Positions 1-8,656 of a stretch of DNA of 34,687 bases are shown one piece after another. This stretch comes from Chelatococcus sambhunathii. GTDB lineage: Bacteria; Pseudomonadota; Alphaproteobacteria; Rhizobiales; Methylopilaceae. Under the pieces are notes generated by a model. It was not told where the DNA came from, searched no databases, and saw only the letters and a program-made list of their open reading frames with translations. Every line of letters starts with the position of its first letter. Position 1 is the stretch's first letter. The stretch covers positions 1 through 34,687 of the forward strand of contig JADBEO010000043.1 in assembly GCA_031316315.1 (NCBI GenBank). The letters are read 5' to 3'. The translations under genes were made by a program, and so were the position numbers.

Positions 1-5
1 CCCCA

Positions 6-28
6 CCCTCCCCTCAGAAAGGGGAGGG
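6..28. repeat. GC-rich palindromic repeat (9-bp stem) downstream of rbfA
   Basis: CCCTCCCCT (6-14) and AGGGGAGGG (20-28) form a perfect 9-bp stem with a 5-base loop. It lies just past the rbfA stop codon, so it could act as a transcript-end structure, but no T-run follows on the minus strand. A relative with the same CCCTCCC/GGGAGGG core is found at the other end of the window (34655-34676). Such elements are common dispersed intergenic repeats in Hyphomicrobiales genomes; that assignment is from general knowledge and not tested here. Confidence 0.6.
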
Positions 29-74
29 ATCCGGAAGCGTGGAGCGAGGGGAGGGACACCGGGACGTTGCGGCG

Positions 75-482
75 TCATCGCTCGTCCTCCCCATCCTGAG
101 CGAGGTCGCGCGCCACTTCCGGGGAGCGCAGCAGCTCGTCGATATGGGCGCCGCGGTCGAAACTGTCGTCGATCCGGAACCGAAGATCCGGCGCCGACTT
201 CAGCGCGAGCCGCTTCACGACCAGCATGCGGAGCTGCTTGCGGTTGGCCTCCAGCGCTTTCAGCACCTTCTGCTCGTCCTTGCCGCCGAGCGGCATGACA
301 TAGGCGGTGGCGAGCTTGAGATCCGGCGTCATGCGGACCTCCGGCACCGTGACGACATGCGTCTCCAGCACCGGGTCCATCACCTCGCCGCGCTGGAGCA
401 CGTCGGCAAGCGCGTGACGCACGAGTTCCCCAACGCGCAGCATGCGCTGGGACGGGGCCTTGGGGCCCTGATGACGGGACAT
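75..482 (-). CDS. rbfA: Ribosome-binding factor A
   Basis: RbfA is a single-domain KH-like protein that binds the 30S precursor near helix 1 of 16S rRNA and helps late maturation of the small subunit, notably in the cold. The 135-residue product has the family pattern: an N-terminal helix carrying [20 protein letters not shown], a central strand pair with [22 protein letters not shown], and the later [19 protein letters not shown] segment. Its length is normal for the alphaproteobacterial family. The ATG at 482 is preceded by GAAGGA seven to nine bases upstream, which supports this start. It is the last visible gene of the rimP-nusA-ylxR-infB-rbfA operon, separated from infB by 224 bases containing an inverted repeat pair. 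truB and rpsO usually follow but would lie outside the window. Confidence 0.95.
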   Translation of the reverse strand: MSRHQGPKAPSQRMLRVGELVRHALADVLQRGEVMDPVLETHVVTVPEVRMTPDLKLATAYVMPLGGKDEQKVLKALEANRKQLRMLVVKRLALKSAPDLRFRIDDSFDRGAHIDELLRSPEVARDLAQDGEDER

Positions 483-580
483 TCTCTCTTCCTTCTTCGC
501 CTCGCGCGGGCCGCCCTATGGGCGAGCCCGTCGGATCCGGGATCGGACCGGACCCGAGCGGTGGGTTTTTTCAACGCCGC

Positions 581-704
581 TCCCTTGTCCCGGCCGGAGA
601 GCCGGGACCCAGACGCGTCGGGCGTTCAAACAAGAGCGGCGAGCGTTCGAGTCACATCCCCGGACGTCGCGGTTCTGGGTCCCGGCTCAAGGCCGGGACA
701 GGGA
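581..704. repeat. BIME-like pair of inverted palindromic repeats between infB and rbfA
   Basis: Two copies of a roughly 31-33 base element face each other. The left copy spans 581-613 and the right copy 674-704; the right copy reversed matches the left almost base for base. Each copy folds alone: GTCCCGGC 587-594 pairs with GCCGGGAC 601-608, and GTCCCGGC 679-686 pairs with GCCGGGAC 692-699. About 60 unrelated bases separate the copies. The right copy ends three bases beyond the infB stop codon. The arrangement (small palindromic units in opposite orientation between genes of one operon) is that of REP/BIME elements. It may stabilise the upstream infB message or attenuate reading into rbfA. 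Dispersal in the genome cannot be seen here. Confidence 0.75.
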
Positions 705-706
705 GC

Positions 707-3445
707 TCACAGCGTGCGCTGCACCTCGGTGACGCGGTAGCACTCGATGACGTCGCCGGCGCGCATGTCCTGGTAGTTCTCGAAGGACATGCCGCACTCG
801 GTGCCGGCGCGAACCTCCGGCACGTCGTCCTTGAAGCGCTTGAGCGTCGCGAGCTTGCCCTCGTGGATGACCACGTTGTCGCGGATGAGGCGCACGCCGG
901 CGCCCTTCTGCACGACGCCGTCGGTGACGAGACAGCCCGCGATCTTGCCGACCTTGGAGACCGAAAAGATCTCCTTGATCTCGGCGTTGCCGAGGAACTC
1001 CTCGCGGCGCTCCGGCGACAGCATCCCGGACATCGTCGACTTAATGTCGTCCACGAGGTCGTAGATGATGTTGTAGTAGCGGATCTCGGTGCCGGAACGC
1101 TCCGCCGCGTCGCGCGCCTCCTTCAGCGCGCGGACGTTGAAGCCGATCACCGCGGCCTTCGAGGCCGCCGCCAGGATCACGTCGCTTTCCGTAATGCCGC
1201 CGGCGCCCGACAGCAGCACGCGCACGCCCACCTCGTCGTTGCCGATCTTCTCGAGCGCCTGCACGATCGCCTCGACGGAGCCCTGAACGTCGCCCTTGAT
1301 CACGAGCGGCAGCTCCTTGCGGCCCGCCGTCTTGATCTGGGACATCATCTCCTCGAGGCCGGAGACGCGCACCGTGGCGCGCGCCGCCGCCTGCTCGCGC
1401 TTCTGGCGCGTGCGGTATTCGGCGATCTCGCGGGCGCGGGCCTCGTTCTCGACCACCGCGAGACGGTCTCCCGCCTCCGGCGCGCCGTTGAAGCCGAGGA
1501 TCTCGACCGGAGTCGACGGGCCGGCCTCGGGCACGGTTTCGCCCTGGTCATTGACCAGCACGCGCACGCGTCCCCATTCCGAACCCGCCACGACGATGTC
1601 GCCCTGGCGCAGCGTGCCGCGCTGGACGAGAACCGTCGCGACCGGGCCGCGGCCGCGATCGAGCTTGGCCTCGATGACGGAGCCCTCGGCCGGACGGTCG
1701 GGATTGGCCTTCAGCTCGAGGATTTCCGCCTGGAGCTGGATGACTTCGAGCAGCTTGTCGAGATTGGTGCCTTCCTTGGCCGACACCTCGACCTCGAGCG
1801 TCTCGCCGCCGAGGCTTTCGACCTGCAGCTCGTACTGCAGCAGATCGGTGCGCACGCGCTGAATGTTGGCTTCCGGCTTGTCGATCTTGTTGATCGCCAC
1901 GATGATCGGAACGCCGGCCGCACGGGCGTGGTTGACCGCCTCCGCCGTCTGCGGCTTCACGCCGTCGTCGGCCGCGACCACCAGCACCACGATGTCGGTC
2001 GACTTCGCGCCGCGGGCGCGCATCGCCGTGAAGGCGGCGTGGCCGGGCGTGTCGATGAAGGTGATCTTGCCGCCGAGCGGCGAGGTCACCTGATAGGCGC
2101 CGATGTGCTGCGTGATGCCGCCGGCCTCGCCGCGCACCACGTTGGTGTGGCGGATGGCGTCCAGCAGCGACGTCTTGCCGTGGTCGACATGGCCCATGAT
2201 GGTGACGACCGGCGGCCGCGGCTTGAGGGCGTCTTCGGACTCCGGCGCGTCGAACAGACCCTCCTCCACGTCGGATTCGGCGACGCGCCGCACGGTGTGC
2301 CCGAGTTCCTCGGCGATGAGCTGGGCGGTGTCGGCGTCGACCAGATCAGTGATCTTCTTCATGACGCCCTGCTTCATCAGCAGGCGGGTGACGTCGACCG
2401 CGCGCTCCGACATGCGGTTGGCGAGTTCCTGGACCGTAATGGTCTCAGGCACCACCACCTCGCGGATCAGCTTCTCCTTGGGCTCCTGATGGCCCTTGCC
2501 CGTCATGCGCTGCACGCGGCGGCGATAGGAGGCGACCGAACGGGTGCGGTCTTCGCCTGCGACGTTGGCGTTGGCCAGCGTGAGGCGGCTGCGCTCCTTG
2601 GGAGCGGCCGGAGTGCGCGTGACGCGCTCCGGCTTGGCGGGCGTCGCTGGACGCGGACCTCCGCCGCCAGGGCGGCGCACGGCGCGCATCGGCTCGTCGC
2701 TTTCCGGCGTCGGCGCGGGGCGGCGGAAGGTCGGCGACGGCGCGCCGGCCGGGCGTGGAGGCCTCGGGCCGGCCGGGCCGGCGGGGCGCTCGAAGGTGCG
2801 TTCGGTCGGGCGCTGCGGGGCCGGGCGGTCGCTGCGCTGCTCGGAACGCTCGGCGCGCTCCGGCGCGGCGGCCGAGGTCTGGGCCGCGGCGGCCTGCTCC
2901 TCGCCGAAGCGCTTGGCGGCCTCGGCCTCGGCGCGGCGGCGGGCCTCCTCCTCCTGGGCGCGGCGGGCGTCCTCCTCGCGCTTGCGCGCGGCGGCGGCCT
3001 GGCGCTCACGCTCCTCCTCGGCCTCGCGCAGGATGCGAGTGCGCGCCTCGTCCTCGGCGCGCTTGCGGTCCTCGGCCTCGCGCTGCTTGGCGCCGGCGAG
3101 CGCCTGGGCGCGCGCGCCCATCTCGTCGGAGGTCAGCGTCCTCAGAACCATGCCGGAGCCGGAAGAGCGCGGCGGCTGCGCGGGGCGGGAAGGCGCGGCC
3201 GGCGCGTCGGAGCGCGCGGCCGGGGCCTGCGGGGCGGCCGGCCGTGGGGCGCTCGGCGCGGCCGGCGCGGACGGCTTGTCGCCCGGTCCGATCACACGGC
3301 GCTTCACCTTCTCGACCACCACGGCGTTCGAACGCCCGTGGCTGAAGCTCTGGCGCACCATCCCGGACTCCGAAGATCGCTTGAGAGTGAGCGTCTTGGG
3401 GGTCGCGGTTAGCGTTTTGTCGCCTGGATTCTTCGTATCCGTCAT
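707..3445 (-). CDS. infB: Translation initiation factor IF-2
   Basis: IF-2 is the GTPase that brings fMet-tRNA to the 30S subunit and drives subunit joining. The 912-residue product starts [12 protein letters not shown] at ATG 3445, which overlaps the ylxR stop as ATGA, so translation is probably coupled. An N-terminal Ala/Pro/Arg-rich and charged region (roughly residues 50-300, with a run of E/A/R heptad-like helix) precedes the IF2_N-type domain around [20 protein letters not shown]. The G domain follows, with G1 GHVDHGKT at about 418-425, G3 DTPGH and G4 NKID, then the EF-Tu-like domain II and the C-terminal tRNA-binding domains ending EVQRTL. Its length is close to the E. coli long form. 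An open frame extends upstream of 3445 but lies within ylxR, so the ATG at 3445 is preferred. All guanine-nucleotide motifs are intact. Confidence 0.97.
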   Translation of the reverse strand: MTDTKNPGDKTLTATPKTLTLKRSSESGMVRQSFSHGRSNAVVVEKVKRRVIGPGDKPSAPAAPSAPRPAAPQAPAARSDAPAAPSRPAQPPRSSGSGMVLRTLTSDEMGARAQALAGAKQREAEDRKRAEDEARTRILREAEEERERQAAAARKREEDARRAQEEEARRRAEAEAAKRFGEEQAAAAQTSAAAPERAERSEQRSDRPAPQRPTERTFERPAGPAGPRPPRPAGAPSPTFRRPAPTPESDEPMRAVRRPGGGGPRPATPAKPERVTRTPAAPKERSRLTLANANVAGEDRTRSVASYRRRVQRMTGKGHQEPKEKLIREVVVPETITVQELANRMSERAVDVTRLLMKQGVMKKITDLVDADTAQLIAEELGHTVRRVAESDVEEGLFDAPESEDALKPRPPVVTIMGHVDHGKTSLLDAIRHTNVVRGEAGGITQHIGAYQVTSPLGGKITFIDTPGHAAFTAMRARGAKSTDIVVLVVAADDGVKPQTAEAVNHARAAGVPIIVAINKIDKPEANIQRVRTDLLQYELQVESLGGETLEVEVSAKEGTNLDKLLEVIQLQAEILELKANPDRPAEGSVIEAKLDRGRGPVATVLVQRGTLRQGDIVVAGSEWGRVRVLVNDQGETVPEAGPSTPVEILGFNGAPEAGDRLAVVENEARAREIAEYRTRQKREQAAARATVRVSGLEEMMSQIKTAGRKELPLVIKGDVQGSVEAIVQALEKIGNDEVGVRVLLSGAGGITESDVILAAASKAAVIGFNVRALKEARDAAERSGTEIRYYNIIYDLVDDIKSTMSGMLSPERREEFLGNAEIKEIFSVSKVGKIAGCLVTDGVVQKGAGVRLIRDNVVIHEGKLATLKRFKDDVPEVRAGTECGMSFENYQDMRAGDVIECYRVTEVQRTL

Positions 3446-4209
3446 GCCCTGTCCGTTTCTGCGGGCCTGTCGCCCAAACCTTCGTTCGACGGCCGGGCGT
3501 CTTCGCCGCGGCCGGGCCCTTCGTCCGGTCCTGCTCGGTCCATGCCTAGGTAGCGCGCGAGAGCGTCGCATCGCGCGAGAAAGGCGGCGCTGACGGGGCC
3601 TGCGAGCAGCGCAGCGTGTACCACATTCGACCGCCCCAGCGCCAAGTCCAATTCGGCGCCGGAGAACAGGCGGACCGAGGGAATCTCGCCCTTGCCGGCG
3701 CGTCGCGCGGCCTGGCCGAGCTTGCGGACGCCATCATCGGACGCGTCCTTCGCATGGACGAGCCCCGCGACCTGTTCCTGGGCGAGCGCCGCCTCGACCT
3801 TGGCGAAGCCGGTCACCGCGAGCCCCGCCTTGTTGACGAAGCCGAGCATGGCGAGCGCCTGGCGCTCCAGCAGCACGGCGACCTGCGCGTCGAGGGCGGG
3901 GTCCGCCGTCGCGGTCTCCTTGAAGCCGCGCGAGAACGCCTTCTTCTTCACGGCGAGCCGCACCGCCTCGGCGGTGGCGGTCACCCAGACGCCACGGCCG
4001 GGGAGCGCGCGCTTCAGGTCCGGCGTGACCGTCCCGTCGGGCGCGCGGACGAACCGGATCAGCTCTTCCGCCGGACGGACCTCGCGGGTCGCGACGCAGG
4101 TGCGCTCCGGCGCCTTGCGGTCATCCTCGCGGCGCGACGCGCGCGCGCCGACGCCGCCGGAGATCTCCGGCGACGGGACAGGCGCAGCGATCGTCGCATC
4201 CGCGTTCAG
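3442..4209 (-). CDS. rnpM: YlxR (RnpM)-L7Ae-like fusion RNA-binding protein
   Basis: The protein joins a YlxR (DUF448) domain to a C-terminal L7Ae/L30e-like RNA-binding domain. The YlxR part carries [20 protein letters not shown] near residues 35-54 and the PGRGVW signature at 70-75. The L7Ae-like part lies at about 110-215 ([20 protein letters not shown], then [20 protein letters not shown]). In Bacillus the equivalents, ylxR and ylxQ, are separate genes between nusA and infB; RnpM is the newer name there for an RNase P modulator. No ATG, GTG or TTG lies in frame between the upstream stop (4231-4233) and the conserved domain. The first GTG (3984) would remove the PGRG motif. I therefore place the start at CTG 4209, which has AAGGA (4218-4222) eight bases upstream. 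The stop overlaps the infB ATG by four bases. Function in this organism is inferred. Confidence 0.85.
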   Translation of the reverse strand: MNADATIAAPVPSPEISGGVGARASRREDDRKAPERTCVATREVRPAEELIRFVRAPDGTVTPDLKRALPGRGVWVTATAEAVRLAVKKKAFSRGFKETATADPALDAQVAVLLERQALAMLGFVNKAGLAVTGFAKVEAALAQEQVAGLVHAKDASDDGVRKLGQAARRAGKGEIPSVRLFSGAELDLALGRSNVVHAALLAGPVSAAFLARCDALARYLGMDRAGPDEGPGRGEDARPSNEGLGDRPAETDRA

Positions 4210-4236
4210 TTGTCGGTTCCTTCGTTCCAGTCAGGC

Positions 4237-5841
4237 TCACGCCTGGGCGGGCTCTTCGGCCCCTTCTTCTTCCGTCTGCGCCGGGGCGAGGTCTTCCTCG
4301 GTGATCCAGCCGGCCTTCAGGCGCGCCTGCATGATAAGCTGCTCGGCGTCGCCGCGATCGATGTCGAAGCCGTCCAGAGCGCCTGCCTCGCGGCGCGGCT
4401 CGGGGCCGGAACGATCGATCCAGCCGACGAGGTCGTCGGTGGCGCAGCCGGCGAGGTCCTCGACCGTCTTGATGTCGTTCTCGCCGAAGGCGACCAACAT
4501 CGCCGTGGTGACGCCCGGCACTTCCTTGAGTTCGTCCTCGACGCCAAGCTCGCGGCGCTTCATGTCGTGCTCGGCCTCGATACGGGCGAGATAGTCGACG
4601 GCGCGGTTCTGGATCTCGGCGCCCATCTCCTCGTCGAAGCCTTCGATCTGCGCGAGTTCGGCCGTCTCGACGAAAGCGAGCTCCTCGATCGAGGTGAAGC
4701 CCTCGGCCGCGAGCAGCTGGCCGAGCGTCTCGTCGACGTCGAGCGCGTCCATGAACAGCTGCGAGCGGGAGATGAACTCCTTCTGGCGGCGCTCGCTCTC
4801 CTCGGCTTCCGTGAGGATGTCGATGTCCCAGCCGGTGAGCTGCGAGGCGAGGCGCACGTTCTGACCACGGCGGCCGATGGCGAGCGACAGCTGGTCGTCC
4901 GGCACGACGACCTCGATCTTCTCGCTGTCCTCGTCGAGCACGACCTTGACCACATGGGCCGGCTGCAGCGCGTTGACGATGAAGGTCGCGGCGTCCGGCG
5001 ACCACGGAATGATGTCGATCTTCTCGCCCTGAAGCTCCTGCACCACCGCCTGCACGCGCGAGCCGCGCATGCCGACGCAGGCGCCGACCGGGTCGATCGA
5101 TGAATCGCGCGAAATCACCGCGATCTTGGCGCGCGAGCCGGGGTCGCGGGCGACCGCCTTGATCTCGATCACGCCGTCATAGATCTCCGGCACTTCCTGG
5201 CCGAACAGCTTGGCCATGAACTGCGGGTGGGTGCGCGACAGGAAGATCTGCGGGCCGCGCGGCTCGCGGCGCACGTCATAGACATAGGCGCGCACGCGAT
5301 CGCCGACGCGGAACAGCTCGCGCGGCAGCAGCTCGTCGCGCCGCACGATAGCCTCTCCGCGGCCGAGGTCGACGATGACGTTGCCGTATTCGACGCGCTT
5401 GACCAGTCCGTTGACGATGTCGCCGATGCGGTCCTTGTACTCCTGGTACTGGCGGTCGCGCTCGGCGTCGCGCACCTTCTGGACGATGACCTGCTTGGCC
5501 GACTGCGCGGCGATGCGGCCGAAGTCGAAGGGCGGCAGCGTCTCGGCGATGTAGTCGCCGGGCTGGGCGGCCGGGTTCTTCTTGCGGGCCTCCTCGACCG
5601 AGATTTCGATGTTGTCGTTGTCGACGAGGTCGACGACCAGCATCAGCCGCGACAGGCGGATGTCGCCCGTCTTCGGGTTGATCTCGGCGCGGATTTCGGT
5701 CTCTTGGCCGTAACGCGAGCGCGCGGCCTTCTGGATCGCGTCCTCCATGGCTTCGAGCACGATGCCTTTGTCGATCACCTTCTCGCGGGCGACCGCTTCG
5801 GCGATCTGCAAGAGCTCGAGCCGGTTGGCGCTGACCGCCAT
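4237..5841 (-). CDS. nusA: Transcription termination/antitermination factor NusA
   Basis: NusA binds RNA polymerase near the RNA exit channel and modulates pausing, termination and antitermination. The product (534 residues) begins [21 protein letters not shown], followed by the N-terminal RNAP-binding domain, an S1 domain around residues 135-200 ([20 protein letters not shown]), two KH domains ([40 protein letters not shown]) and two acidic helix-hairpin-helix repeats after about residue 350, as is usual in Proteobacteria. The C-terminus is very acidic. I chose ATG 5841 because GGAGG sits eight bases upstream. The in-frame GTG at 5850 would overlap that ribosome-binding site. The gene lies just after rimP (the rimP stop at 5847 is inside the ribosome-binding region) and 27 bases before the ylxR start. 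Confidence 0.96.
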   Translation of the reverse strand: MAVSANRLELLQIAEAVAREKVIDKGIVLEAMEDAIQKAARSRYGQETEIRAEINPKTGDIRLSRLMLVVDLVDNDNIEISVEEARKKNPAAQPGDYIAETLPPFDFGRIAAQSAKQVIVQKVRDAERDRQYQEYKDRIGDIVNGLVKRVEYGNVIVDLGRGEAIVRRDELLPRELFRVGDRVRAYVYDVRREPRGPQIFLSRTHPQFMAKLFGQEVPEIYDGVIEIKAVARDPGSRAKIAVISRDSSIDPVGACVGMRGSRVQAVVQELQGEKIDIIPWSPDAATFIVNALQPAHVVKVVLDEDSEKIEVVVPDDQLSLAIGRRGQNVRLASQLTGWDIDILTEAEESERRQKEFISRSQLFMDALDVDETLGQLLAAEGFTSIEELAFVETAELAQIEGFDEEMGAEIQNRAVDYLARIEAEHDMKRRELGVEDELKEVPGVTTAMLVAFGENDIKTVEDLAGCATDDLVGWIDRSGPEPRREAGALDGFDIDRGDAEQLIMQARLKAGWITEEDLAPAQTEEEGAEEPAQA

Positions 5842-5846
5842 CGTCG

Positions 5847-6542
5847 TCACCTCCGTTTCGCGCCGGCTCTGGGGCCGGTCGCATTGGTCTTGTCGTCCCG
5901 CGGGACGGCGGGGCCGTCATCCGTCGCGGGCTCGTCGTCGGAATCCTCCGGCGCGCGGCCGGCGGCCTTGGCCCGTCGCAGCGCCTCGCGGATCAGCTCG
6001 TCCGTCAGGATCAGCCGCGCCTCGGCGACATCCGCGATCGGCAGCTTTACGCGCGGGTTCTCGTCCTTGGACGGATCGTCGCGGCGCAGCAAAGCGAGTT
6101 CGCCCTCAACGCCCTCGAGAACGCCCTTGAAGCGCTTCCGGCCGTCGACCGGAACCTCCATCTCCACCTTGGCGAGATGGCCGGCCCAGCGCGCGAAGTC
6201 CGAAACGCGGACCAGCGGCCTGTCGATGCCCGGCGAGGACATTTCGAGATTGTAGGCGCGGTCGATCGGGTCCTCGACGTCGAGCACCGGCGAGATCGCC
6301 TTCGACGCCGCCTCGCAGTCCTCGACGGTGAAGGTGCCGTCGGGACGCTCGGCCATGATCTGGAGCGTATAGCCGTCACGCCCGGAGCTTTTTACGCGCA
6401 CCAGCCGGAAACCGAGATCCATCAGCGTCGGCCCGACGATCGCCGCGACGCGCGCGTCGACGCCGGCCTCGGTCACGAGGCGCGGTTCGTCGAGCGGGCT
6501 GTCGATGTCTGTCGCGATGTCTCGCGCGGTGGCGTCGGCCAT
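5847..6542 (-). CDS. rimP: Ribosome maturation factor RimP
   Basis: RimP is needed for 30S maturation. The 231-residue product has the N-terminal alpha/beta domain ([28 protein letters not shown]), the signature [24 protein letters not shown] near the middle, and the C-terminal SH3-like barrel ([19 protein letters not shown]). About 35 charged, probably disordered residues are added at the end, typical of alphaproteobacterial versions. ATG 6542 has AAGGA nine bases upstream. It is the first gene of the operon. The 119 bases in front of it hold a hairpin and a candidate promoter, described separately. Confidence 0.95.
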   Translation of the reverse strand: MADATARDIATDIDSPLDEPRLVTEAGVDARVAAIVGPTLMDLGFRLVRVKSSGRDGYTLQIMAERPDGTFTVEDCEAASKAISPVLDVEDPIDRAYNLEMSSPGIDRPLVRVSDFARWAGHLAKVEMEVPVDGRKRFKGVLEGVEGELALLRRDDPSKDENPRVKLPIADVAEARLILTDELIREALRRAKAAGRAPEDSDDEPATDDGPAVPRDDKTNATGPRAGAKRR

Positions 6543-6572
6543 AAGGTCCTTGGATGCCGATAATGCGTTTTG

Positions 6573-6596
6573 GGGCGGGTCCTTTCGGACCCACCC
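6573..6596 (-). promoter_or_regulatory. Leader hairpin upstream of rimP
   Basis: On the minus strand the sequence folds as GGGTCC-GAAA-GGACCC (6577-6592), with three further G-C pairs after one mismatch (6573-6575 with 6594-6596). The loop is a GNRA tetraloop. No T-run follows, so it is not a classical terminator. It lies in the presumed 5' leader of the rimP-rbfA message, about 30 bases before the rimP start codon. A role as an RNA stability element or protein site is possible; none is shown. Confidence 0.5.
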
Positions 6597-6644
6597 TCGA
6601 AAGGCTCATCCGAGCCGATCGACGATGTCAGTGAACGAGGCGTG

Positions 6645-6673
6645 ATATACGCGCTTCGGCCTCAGGCCGCAAG
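6645..6673 (-). promoter_or_regulatory. Candidate housekeeping promoter for the rimP-nusA-infB operon
   Basis: On the minus strand CTTGCG (6668-6673) is followed after exactly 17 bases by GTATAT (6645-6650). This resembles the alphaproteobacterial vegetative pattern CTTGAC-N17-CTATAT. The -35 part lies inside the 3' end of the upstream ATP-grasp gene. Transcription would start near 6638 and give a leader of about 95 bases containing the GNRA hairpin. Prediction by eye only. Confidence 0.4.
6657..6669. terminator. Small hairpin with the stop codon as its loop
   Basis: CGGCC (6657-6661) and GGCCG (6665-6669) pair around TCA (6662-6664), which is the stop codon of the ATP-grasp gene on the minus strand. 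The stem is only five G/C pairs and there is no T-run. It is one of several such stop-codon hairpins in the window; a terminator role is a guess. Confidence 0.3.
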
Positions 6674-7834
6674 GTCCGCGGCGCCGGCGCGGCGCGCTTC
6701 GCGCTCGACGGGCCGCGCCGAGCGCCAGACGTCGTCAGGCAGGTTCGCCAGATGCCAGCGGTAGATCTCGCCGAGGCGGCCGTCGCCGACGCCGTAGTTC
6801 GAGACCAGCTGGAGGATGTCCGGGCCGGGGTTCCAATTGCCCTCGATCAGCACCGCGCCGTCCGCCGACAGGCCGATGTCCCAGCCGACGACGTTGAAGC
6901 CTTGGCGGAAGACCTCATGCGCCCGCACGGCCAACGCCTGGGCCTCGGTCAAGTCGGGCACGCGGACGCCGCGCAGCCGGGCGCCGGTCGCGGGGTGGCG
7001 GTCGAAGCGCTCGAGCCTGCCGCCGACGCGGCGCATGCCGCAGCGGATGCGGCCGTCGCGGTCGACGCCGGCGGCGATGTTGCCGGCGTTGAAATTGTCG
7101 ACGGCGCGCGGGCCGCCGCCGTTGAGGCGGATGACGAGGCCGCAGACTTCGATCGCGCCGGGCTCGTTCACCGCCGTCATCACGCGCAGCGTCGGCAGCG
7201 CGCCCGGCGAGAGCGGGACGAGGTCGGGATGAGACTCAGCGATGCGCTGAAGGACGCCGCCGCCTGAGACCGCGGCGCGGATCCTCTGCAGCGCCTCGAC
7301 CGCGCCGAGCATCACGCCGCCCGACGTCCAGCCGTCGCCCTTGCGGCGGAAGCCGGCGATCCCCGCGCCCTTGGACGCATAGTTCGGCTTGGCGATCACG
7401 GCCGTCTCGCCGGCGAGCCAGTTTTCGAGCCCGCTTTCGGGGCCGGAGAAGTCCGGCGGAATCGGCAGGTCGGCGGCGCGGCAGCGCTCTGCGAACAGGC
7501 GCTTGTTCTTCAGCGGGTTCGCCTCGAGCGGATAGGCGGCCGGATTGATCAGGCGGTGCATGCCTTTGCGCGCCGCCATGCCGAGATGGGCGGCGCGGTC
7601 GGGCGCCCGCTCGAACAGACGCTCCTCGCCCTTGTCCCAGCCGTGACGCCAGGCCGCGCGGCTGCGGAAGGCGGTGCGGGCCGCCTCGCCATAGGCGAGC
7701 GCCAGCGCCATGGCGCGGTCGGCTTTCGACCAGTGCCGCCAGAGCTGTTCGAAATAAAGCGCGGTGAGGTCGCGCGGCTCAGGCTCGGCGGCGCCGACCA
7801 GGAGGCGCGGCGGGATGACCCGGAGCGTCAGCAT
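6662..7834 (-). CDS. Sugar-transfer-associated-type ATP-grasp ligase
   Basis: This is an ATP-grasp enzyme resembling the ATPgrasp_ST (alpha-L-glutamate-ligase-like) family; such enzymes activate a carboxylate as an acyl phosphate and couple it to an amine or other nucleophile. The 390-residue product has a helical N-terminal part (residues 1-105). NPLKNKRLFAERC (106-118) begins the ATP-binding lobe, and K149 with the flexible loop YASKGAGIAGF contacts ATP phosphates. The metal-binding end reads VLIEGNWNPGPD, with E331, N333 and N335. The substrate cannot be told from sequence. It starts at ATG 7834 directly after the TAA of the nucleotidyltransferase gene with no intervening base, so translation is probably coupled. 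It is the last gene of the three-gene ligase cluster. Its stop codon is the loop of a small hairpin. Confidence 0.8.
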   Translation of the reverse strand: MLTLRVIPPRLLVGAAEPEPRDLTALYFEQLWRHWSKADRAMALALAYGEAARTAFRSRAAWRHGWDKGEERLFERAPDRAAHLGMAARKGMHRLINPAAYPLEANPLKNKRLFAERCRAADLPIPPDFSGPESGLENWLAGETAVIAKPNYASKGAGIAGFRRKGDGWTSGGVMLGAVEALQRIRAAVSGGGVLQRIAESHPDLVPLSPGALPTLRVMTAVNEPGAIEVCGLVIRLNGGGPRAVDNFNAGNIAAGVDRDGRIRCGMRRVGGRLERFDRHPATGARLRGVRVPDLTEAQALAVRAHEVFRQGFNVVGWDIGLSADGAVLIEGNWNPGPDILQLVSNYGVGDGRLGEIYRWHLANLPDDVWRSARPVEREARRAGAADLAA

Positions 7835-8656
7835 TTACGCCGCCCTCTGCGCCGCGCCGCCCCGGCGCGCGGCGATGACCTCTTCGGCCACCTTCCTGCT
7901 GCGCTCGTGGTCGACGTCGATCGCGGACGCGCCGTCGCTCATGATCACAGGGCGCATCGTCAGGCCGAAGCGCCGCGACAGGCGCCGGAAGCTGTCGTCG
8001 AGCCGCGAGAGGCCGTAGCGGAAGCGGACAATCTCGATCAGGCCGGCCAGGCCGAAGGCCTTCACAACCCGCATCGGATGCTTCACGAACTGGCCGCCGG
8101 AGCGGAACAGCTCCGCCGGGGCGAGCGCCCTGACCGAGCCGATCCAGTAGGCGTTGCAGTTGGAGTATTCGCCGCAGGCGCAGCGGTAGAACTTGCGCTG
8201 CCCGTCGGGATGGGCGGCGAGCACGTCCTCGCGCAGCGCCATGGCGACGGCGACGTCGGCGTGCTCGGCCCGCGCGCGGGCGTCGATCTCCTCGATCGAG
8301 GCGGTCGACAGCAGCACGTTGTCGGAGGTCGTGATTAGCACCGGGAAGGTCACGCTTTCGAGCGCCGTCAGCACGCTGTCGACGAGGTTCTTCGAGGCCT
8401 CGACGACGGTCAGCCTGCCGCTCGCGATCAGCGCCGCGACTTCCGGAACCTGTTCGACGCCCGAGCCGGCGTTGATCGAGACGGCGATCCGACCGACCTT
8501 CTCGCTCGCCGCGAGCGCCTCCAGCACATGGACGATCATCGGCCGGCCGGCGACCGGGGAGAGCGACTTGAACTTCAGGCCGGCGGCCTCGGCGAGCGGA
8601 TCGATCGTTCCTTCGCGCTGGCCGGCGAGGACAAGCGCGGCGAACCGGCCGCTCAC
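7835..8656 (-). CDS. MobA-like nucleotidyltransferase
   Basis: The 273-residue protein has the Rossmann-like nucleotidyltransferase fold of the NTP_transf_3/MobA group, which transfers NMP from an NTP to a phosphorylated or molybdopterin-like acceptor. The N-terminal signature is a variant: LAGQREGTIDPLAEAAG followed by K-x-L-x-PVAGRPMI (residues 10-41), rather than the MobA LAGG-x-S/R-x-G-x-DK form. D112 in TTSDNVLL and D247/D249 in IDVDHERS are candidates for metal binding. A cysteine pair (CACGEYSNC) lies near residue 160. The acceptor is unknown; a sugar or polyol phosphate is plausible given its ATP-grasp neighbours. The start ATG overlaps the upstream ATP-grasp stop by four bases (8653-8656), and the stop abuts the next start. 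It is not the molybdenum cofactor MobA: no mo-genes are nearby and the signature differs. Confidence 0.8.
   Translation of the reverse strand: MSGRFAALVLAGQREGTIDPLAEAAGLKFKSLSPVAGRPMIVHVLEALAASEKVGRIAVSINAGSGVEQVPEVAALIASGRLTVVEASKNLVDSVLTALESVTFPVLITTSDNVLLSTASIEEIDARARAEHADVAVAMALREDVLAAHPDGQRKFYRCACGEYSNCNAYWIGSVRALAPAELFRSGGQFVKHPMRVVKAFGLAGLIEIVRFRYGLSRLDDSFRRLSRRFGLTMRPVIMSDGASAIDVDHERSRKVAEEVIAARRGGAAQRAA

Noticed and set aside
561-571. Rho-independent terminator with the T-run at 563-571 on the plus strand
   Set aside because: No gene on the plus strand ends here; on the minus strand the run is A's in the wrong place.
518-3412. 964-codon open frame on the plus strand opposite infB
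   Set aside because: It is antisense to a fully conserved gene, is rich in Arg/Ala/His as expected from the shadow of a high-GC gene, and has no recognisable domain or ribosome-binding site.
7835-8656. Molybdenum cofactor guanylyltransferase MobA
   Set aside because: The nucleotide-binding signature differs and no molybdopterin genes are nearby.
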